From assembly GCA_949358305.1 (NCBI GenBank), contig OX442319.1, forward strand, positions 13,392,001 to 13,456,000: DNA of 64,000 nt, given 5' to 3'. Shown here one piece after another: positions 57,874-64,000 of the stretch. The first letter of the stretch is position 1, and every line of letters starts with the position of its first letter. This DNA comes from Strigamia acuminata (lineage: Eukaryota > Arthropoda > Chilopoda > Geophilomorpha > Linotaeniidae). The position numbers and the translations under genes were made by a program. Under the pieces are notes generated by a model, which saw nothing but the letters and a program-made list of their open reading frames with translations, made no database searches and was not told the origin of the DNA.

Positions 57874-60800
57874 TTACGGGCCGGGAAAATAATAGGGCGG
57901 GGGCCGCTCGTAATCCGGCGACCCCATGTTCGACCCGCCGCTGTAGTCCGGAGTCCAATTCTCTCTGGGCGCTGACGGCTTGTAGGCCTCCGCGGGGTAC
58001 GTGGGGGTCACGTCCACGCGGCTGTATCGACTGCTCGCGTGTGACGACGGCTGCGGATAGGCCTCGCGACGAAAGCGCGCTGCGTCCTCCCCCGCACCGA
58101 GCATGTAGTCGGGCACGTAGCCGTTTCTGTTGTCGTAGGTTTCGCTAGTCCGGGGTCTGCGTTTCTTGTGGGCACTGATTGTCAAAGTAAAAATATAAAT
58201 TGTAATTTTAAAATAATATTTTTTTTTAAAATTTATAATCGGAAATATATGTTGTTAAATTAAAAGCAATTGTGAGCGAGAAAAGCGAGATAGACTTACT
58301 AGGCTAAGGGAATATTGTCCCTGTAGCTTTCGTACATCGATTCCCTGAAAGAAGATGGAAGTGTTTTAGCACGAAGAAAGAGATGGAAGAAAATACCAAT
58401 TAATGTATACAGCAGCACAGCCAAAGCCTATTTAATTGCCAATTTCCATTCGCCGCATTCGAAAAGTTCATTTTCTAGACCAAAAAGTTCAATTTCTGAC
58501 CAAAAAGTTGATTTTCTTGACCAAAAAGTTGATTATCTTGACAAAAAGTTCATTTTCTGACCGAAAAGTTCATTTTCTGACCGAAAAGTTCATTTTCTGA
58601 CCGAAAAGTTCATTTTCTGACCAAAAAGTTCATTTTCTGACCGAAAAGTTCATTTTCTGACCGAAAAGTTCATTTTCTGACCGAAAAGTTCATTTTCTGA
58701 CCGAAAAGTTCATTTTCTGACCAAAAAGTTCATTTTCTGACCAAAAAGTTCATTTTCTTGACCAAAAAGTTCATTTTCTGACCAAAAAGTTCATTTTCTT
58801 GATAAAAAAGTTCATTTTCTTGACCAAAAAGTTCATTTTCTTGACCAAAAAGTTCGTTTTTCCAACCAAAACAATCATTTTTTGATCAAAATCATCCAAT
58901 TCTTGACCAAAAGCAATTTTTTTCCCATGTCATAAGCTTAGTACACTCCAACCAGAAACGCTTCAAAGCAAACACTTTCGAATGCAGCTGTAGATTGGCA
59001 TTGCAGGAAAGCACCAGGCAAGTTAGTCATGTAAAAACACCTACCGCATTTTCACCGAATAAGAGTCGTGGCTCATATTCGATGAAATCCGGTAGGTGCA
59101 AACATGAACAAAGGATAACATGGACGCGTGTTATCCTGTGCGTTATTCCACGGCGCCACATAATATATAGCCGCACTGTATTCTGGGATGACAACAGGTA
59201 GCAAATAAGCTTAGTTGGCATCCAATCAGCGCACAGAACAACGAATCAATAGGAAATAACACACAGATACGTGACCACGTTATCCTTGGTTCATTGTAAA
59301 AACACCTAAAAAAAGCAAACTCTATAGGAACACATTTTAGTGCGTTAGTTTGGGAAACGTCCATTTTGGATTGGCTTTTTTTTCTCTACTTTTACTTATC
59401 AAATGTGATTTTCTGCTGTTGGAAGCAGATCAGAAATGCGGTCGATCTGGAGTACGACTCTAGAAAGAGCAGGGAAAGTTTCAATATTTCTTTCGTTCGT
59501 CTTCCGCAAACCAAAGCACAGATATCGTTGCACGTCGTTGAGTTCGGGCAAGGGGCAGTGCTGGACTGGACAATGGACCCCGACGATGTCAATTTCTTTC
59601 CATACCCCGTGGCCCGGCCTATCCACATTTCCCGGTACTAAATTTCTTCCCAGTCCAGCCCTGGCGAGGGGACAATTCGCAATACTCACGATTCCACAAG
59701 AGGCCCAGTGTACGGGTCGGTTTTGCGATACGATGACGATAACAGCACAGCGAAAATGATCGACGGCATAAAGAGGAGGATGCACCACCCTATGCTGGCC
59801 CAGAAACCGTTCTGCAATACAAACCACAAATTGCCATTATTTTGGCCAGCTAAATGTTTCCAGAGTTCCAACACTCACAAACGGATCGACAATGTTCCTA
59901 CAAACTCCGACCACTGACGCATTGAACGCCTTACTCATCGGGCCGCACTGCCCAATCTCGATCTCCACTTTGCGCTCGATGTGTTCGGCGTATTCGTCCA
60001 AAAGCCGCGTGAAATTCTCCGTAAACTCGTCCGCCAACTGCCGGAAAATGGCAAAAAACCAAAATAAAAAAAAGCCCGAGAATAAAATTTCCCAATGCCG
60101 GCCACATACGTTCATAACTTCCGCTCTTCCGTGTTTTTCGATGAACTTCTGCGCTTGCTCCGCCTGGTTGAGCAGATCGTAGATTATCTCCTTCAAAAAG
60201 CGATCGGTTATTAGCTAGAATCGACTGACCGGTCGAGTTGTGCTTACCCGGAAGGTGGTTTTGTTGAAAAGAATGTTGGTCTGTACCGAGAGCAGATATT
60301 TCTTCATTTTGTTCATGGTCGCAGTCACGTTGGTGACCACTTCGCGCTGCAGGTAGCCCAGAGTGTCCCGCTCGCGCTTGAGGTTGTACGCGATGTCGCT
60401 GCGCACGTAGCCGGACACTTCGTCCAGTTTGTGCATCACGTCGTTCAGATCGATCGGGGTGACGGGCTGATCCAGCTGTCAAACGATTGCGAACAATTTT
60501 TTACATTTTTCCAATGGTGCGGCTACCGGGCCCAAAATCAATATTTTTGAGGGCCCCAGTGACCTCCAAAATTCAGTTTCAGGAAATATTAAAAATTGGA
60601 GCCAGGGGCCCACAAAATAAAGTTAAAATTTAGGGGCCCACAGAAAAATTAAAAATTAGTGGTTGGGGCCCACGAAAAAAAAATTAAAATTTGGGGCTTG
60701 GCTCGAACCCAGGAAAAAAATTAAATTGTGGGGCCCACAGAAAAAAATTAAAATTTTGGGGCCCACAGAAAAAAATTAAAATTAGGGCTTGGGGCCCATG

Positions 60801-63361
60801 AAAAAAAAATTTAAATTTGGGGCTTGGTTCGGGCCCAGAGAAAAAATTAAATTGTGGGGCCCACAGAAAAAAATTAAAATTTTGGGGCCCACAGAAAAAA
60901 ATTAAAATTTTGGGGCCCACAGAAAAATTAAAAATTAGGGCTTGGGGCCCACAAAAAAAAAATTAAAATTTGGGGCTTGGCTCGGGCCCAGGAAAAAAAT
61001 TAAATTGTGGGGCCTACCCTCTTCATAAAACTGTCGAAGTCCAATTTGGCAAATTCAGACTCTGCGAGTTCGCGCAGCTGCTGCGTCGCCTGCACAGTGA
61101 GGATGAGCACCGCTGGTTTGAGCGCAATTTGTTGACGTAATTCAGCCACCTGTTCGTCCAGTTTGTAGCGCTGCCAAATAATTAATTAATTAATTAATGT
61201 TATTTTAGTCAATTGCCCAAGTAGAATTCCAGTTGCTTGCTTACCTCTTTGTAATGTTTTGCTTCGGTGATGTTGAAAATTTGTTCTAAATGCAGTACTT
61301 TGTAAATACTTAAATTCTGATGGCATTTCCTGCGAAATAAGAAAACAAAAGGTTTGGAATGTTAAAACTAACTCAAATTGAGTTAACATTTCCCAGTTGA
61401 GTTTTGAATTCAAAACTATACTAGAAATTAAAAAGAGACAAAAACAAAGCTTTCCAGTTCAGTTGTGAATTCCAAACTGTACTAGAAACAGAAAACAGAT
61501 AAAAAACAACGAATTTTTCCAGTTCAGCTGTGAATTCCAAACTGTACTAGAAACAGAAAACAGTAAAACAAAGGTTTCCAGTTCAGTTGTGAACACAATT
61601 CTCTACTAGACATAGAAAACAGACAAAAACTATTTGTTCTAATTGCATTTTCACCTCACTACATCAGATATCGGTACATGAGATATCCTTTCGTCAAGAT
61701 ATCGACTATCGATGGGTAGAAACGCTTCGACGAGCTGAAATAAAATACAATCAACGTTAAAAATAAAAATAAATAAGTGACCACAAACTTGCTCACTTCA
61801 AACACCGATCCATTTTCAGGATCCTGAATCGGATCGCAAACGACACGTTCGACGATTCCGCCGGCCAAAAACAGCACGTTGATAGCGGCCAATAGAAACA
61901 CGGACAAAAGAAAGATCAAGTATACGGCCCTAAAGAATTGAAATTGTGAGTAATTTCATGTTTTGCCACTTGGTTAAATACTAGACATCAACAGGTGATA
62001 ATACCTGTATACCCTTATCTGCTATACCAGTTTTTTTTTCACACGACTGCACATACACGCACACATATGCACACTGCTTTTTTTATATATATAGTCGAAA
62101 CTCTTTATAACGAATCGTGATATAACAAATTATCGATATAAGGAATACCTAAAAATGGCTGGCCACAGAACACCATGTTAAAAAATTTCGATGTAACGAA
62201 TTCTCGTTATAACTAATCGATTTTTTGGGTTACTTGCGATTCGTTATAAAGAGTTTCAACTATAGTAGGATAAGAAATTAATTAAAAATCCTTCAGCCAA
62301 TCCACTTACGCCATGAGAAAATTGGCTCCCGTGACACGACTGCACGTGTCGTTGCCATACGGATGAGGTTTGTGTCCGCAGAATCCGCAAAACAAGCCGC
62401 ACACAAAACAAATCGTGATTAGCAAAACCGCACAACACAAGCCTAGGCCGGCGTAATGCCTGCAAAATAAACAAAATTGCAGGATTAGGAATCTGTCGTT
62501 GTCTATTACACAATCATGTTCCCAAACCTTAGACTCGAGAATTCGTCCGAAAAATCCTTCACGTAGTTCACGGCTTTCCTTCCCTTTCGCAATTCCACCT
62601 GCGTTGGTAATTTTTAAATAACAATTTTATTAGCTACATTCGAAAAGGCTGCGAGTGATAGACGGGCGTAAGGTGAAGTAAGCGACGCAACGCAAGGAAA
62701 GGTCTTGCGGCCAACCAATCACGATCGACTCCAACTCTCGTCGATTCACGTCTGGTTGGCAAGACTTTGCCGCATGCAAACAGAATGCCATTTTTGGATT
62801 GTGGAACTCGTTCTAGAACTAGATCCAATTCCAGGTTTCATTGAAACATCTGATTGGCCAGACTCAACATCAATTGTTTCAGCTCTGTTCACAAGTGCCC
62901 TACAGTTTGAACAGACTCTGCGTTGCGTTTAACTAATTTTTCCTTGCGTTGTGTCGCCCCTAGTGTGAACACATGTGCGAACCTAGCTTTAGAGATTTAT
63001 TAATTTATTTTATTAAGCGCCCCCTAAAGAGCGTTTGATCTGCGACTTCACATTTATATCAAAGCTAGCTTACCTTGTCAATGATCCTGCAGAGATTATC
63101 ACTATGGTCCTCCAGTCCTTTGCCGACTTGTATGAGTTTCTGTTTAATTTCCGGTACTGTCCTGTCTACAGCTTGTTGAACCAACGAGCTAATTTTATCG
63201 AGTGAGTCTTTCCCCTGCAGTGGCAAAGGCATCGGTGAGGTTAACTTCAAAATCGATTATTTACTTTCAATTAAGCGGGCCGTTACCTTGCGCACTTCAG
63301 CTTCAACACCTTTCTGGATGAAATCAGATATCTTGTGCGCGATATCGCTCACGTCGGGAAG
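57874..63361 (-). CDS. Prominin-like pentaspan membrane protein (3' part)
   Basis: Cholesterol-binding glycoprotein of membrane protrusions; insect prominins act in photoreceptor rhabdomeres. Exons in sense order: 63361-63287, 63214-63074, 62598-62528, 62459-62310, 61929-61797, 61734-61655, 61329-61245, 61170-61018, 60475-60248, 60190-60110, 60037-59879, 59811-59690, 58344-58300, 58174-57874. They join in frame to 607 residues. Present: end of extracellular loop 1; TM3 with HYAGLGLCC...CGLFCGFCG; TM4 (VYLIFLLSVFLLAAINVLF); second loop with CHQNLSIYKVL and IGQCGPM; TM5 (NGFWASIGWCILLFMPSIIF); Tyr/Pro/Arg-rich cytoplasmic tail ending PPPYYFPGP. Signal peptide, TM1 and TM2 must lie beyond 64000. 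The stop overlaps a strong donor (CCC|GTAAGT), so a spliced variant tail is possible. Confidence 0.92.
58461..58870. repeat. 20-bp tandem array in prominin intron
   Basis: About 20 units of CCGAAAAGTTCATTTTCTGA, alternating with CCAAAAAGTT...; edges have TTGACC variants. It lies in the long intron between the TM5 exon and the first tail exon. Confidence 0.95.
60540..61012. repeat. GGGGCCCACAGAAAAAAATT repeat in prominin intron
   Basis: About 15 imperfect units of about 26 bp (GGGGCCCACAGAAAAA plus ATTAAAATTT), with a higher-order period of about 125 bp marked by GGGCTTGGCTCG. It fills almost all of the intron 60476-61017 and stops 6 bp short of the splice donor at 61017. Confidence 0.9.
62092..62262. 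mobile_element. TA-flanked MITE, mariner/pogo-like
   Basis: Inverted ends of about 27 bp with one mismatch: AGTCGAAACTCTTTATAACG at 62093-62112 and its complement ending at 62261 (CGTTATAAAGAGTTTCAACT), both next to TA. The interior repeats TATAACGAATT words in both directions. About 170 bp, no coding. It lies in a prominin intron. Confidence 0.75.
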
Positions 63362-64000
63362 CTACGCAGTAATGAGAAAATGAATTAGCCTGGGAACGGT
63401 GCCGGGGCAACAGCAATACCCTAATAACACACGAATCTAATGTTGCAAATGCTGCATTTTCGTTACAATGTTGAAAGCATGTTGTGCGACATTTTCAAAA
63501 GGATTTGGCCAAAGTAGCGGCTAAAGTACCGCAATAGACCATTGGAAAACAAATTAACAATGTTATAATGTTATTTTGCTATGGCTTTTCTCACTGTTAC
63601 TATCACATGATCGTATCACCTGACGTCATTTTTCCAAAGGTCTATTTGGCAGGCAGTACCTTTCGCAATTTTAGTACCGGTACCGATATCGACAAAGTAT
63701 TTTTTACACTAGCAGGCTAAAAAATTGATTTACGCTAAATGGCCCGTGCAATTGGCGGGGCCACTTTATCCATGAGGCCAGCGAGGCACAGAGTGATTAA
63801 TGCAAAAAAATTAAAATACGTGCGCACAAATGACAAAGGCCTCTAGAAATCAAAGTGCCTAGGGTAGGGGTTCCCAAACTTTTTAGCATCGCGACCCATT
63901 TTTAAGCAAGGCGATCTTCCGTGCACCCACTTCATCTACCAATGCATTAAACTTTTAAAAAATAAACTATTAAAAATAAAAAAATAAAGAAAAAAAAGAA
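63362..64000. other. Prominin intron and hAT-like transposon end
   Basis: No further prominin exon was found. From about 63868 the sequence GGGGTTCCCAAACTTTTTAG followed by CGCGACCC matches the familiar end of hAT-type DNA transposons (CAGGGGTTCCCAAACT...GCGACCC). The element runs to the window edge and its other end is not visible. Confidence 0.55.

Noticed and set aside
57455-57958. 167-codon frame after the prominin stop
   Set aside because: Mostly the 20-bp array (ASKCAFLHQNVRF repeats) read in frame; it crosses the real last prominin exon in another frame.

Overview
The window is nuclear DNA of an arthropod, almost certainly an insect. It has AT-rich intergenic DNA, intron-split genes, a eukaryotic serine tRNA with internal promoter boxes, pickpocket-type DEG/ENaC channel genes, insect-type NAGLU, CIB and prominin genes, and many transposons. 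I cannot fix the order; a beetle is only a guess.

Positions 1-39600 hold a tandem array of four DEG/ENaC genes on the + strand: 2240-5502, 8117-11276, 14827-28573 and 32894-36177. Copies 1, 2 and 4 are intact as read, with 11 exons and 794, 790 and 800 residues. Each encodes two complete DEG/ENaC subunits in one chain (TM1-ectodomain-TM2, about 40 cytoplasmic residues, TM1-ectodomain-TM2). The junction lies inside one uninterrupted 784-nt exon, and the two halves have the same series of intron phases. This is the most unusual feature of the window. Copy 3 is a pseudogene: its TM1 coding region is deleted, its linker has a frameshifting deletion, and a 10.8-kb Gypsy/Ty3 retrotransposon (15401-26218) sits in exon 3. 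That element looks young: both LTRs are 1591 nt, gag and pol are open, the primer site matches tRNA-Gln, and gag ends on an A AAA AAC slippery site followed by a hairpin. Spacers in the array hold a BEL/Pao fragment, hAT-like and TA-flanked MITEs, a 25-bp satellite, a foldback element with minisatellite arms (36396-37959), a solo LTR (38026-39595), a small secreted-protein gene fragment, and a truncated copy of the neighbouring CIB gene. Repeats of the CIB 3' flank show that the duplicated block once ran into CIB.

Positions 40136-41650 hold an intact six-exon CIB-family calcium-binding gene (minus strand). From 41650 to 51900 the DNA is gene-poor: tRNA-Ser(GCT) at 44356-44437, one small Ser/Arg-rich ORF at 46003-46392, several minisatellites, a 1.1-kb inverted repeat (50227-51316) and a MITE.

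Positions 51944-54827 hold a two-exon NAGLU lysosomal glycosidase gene (minus strand). Positions 57874-63361 hold fourteen 3' exons of a prominin-like pentaspan membrane protein (minus strand); its 5' end is beyond the window. A hAT-like transposon end begins near 63868. The single-copy genes share no evident pathway; the only functional cluster is the DEG/ENaC array.
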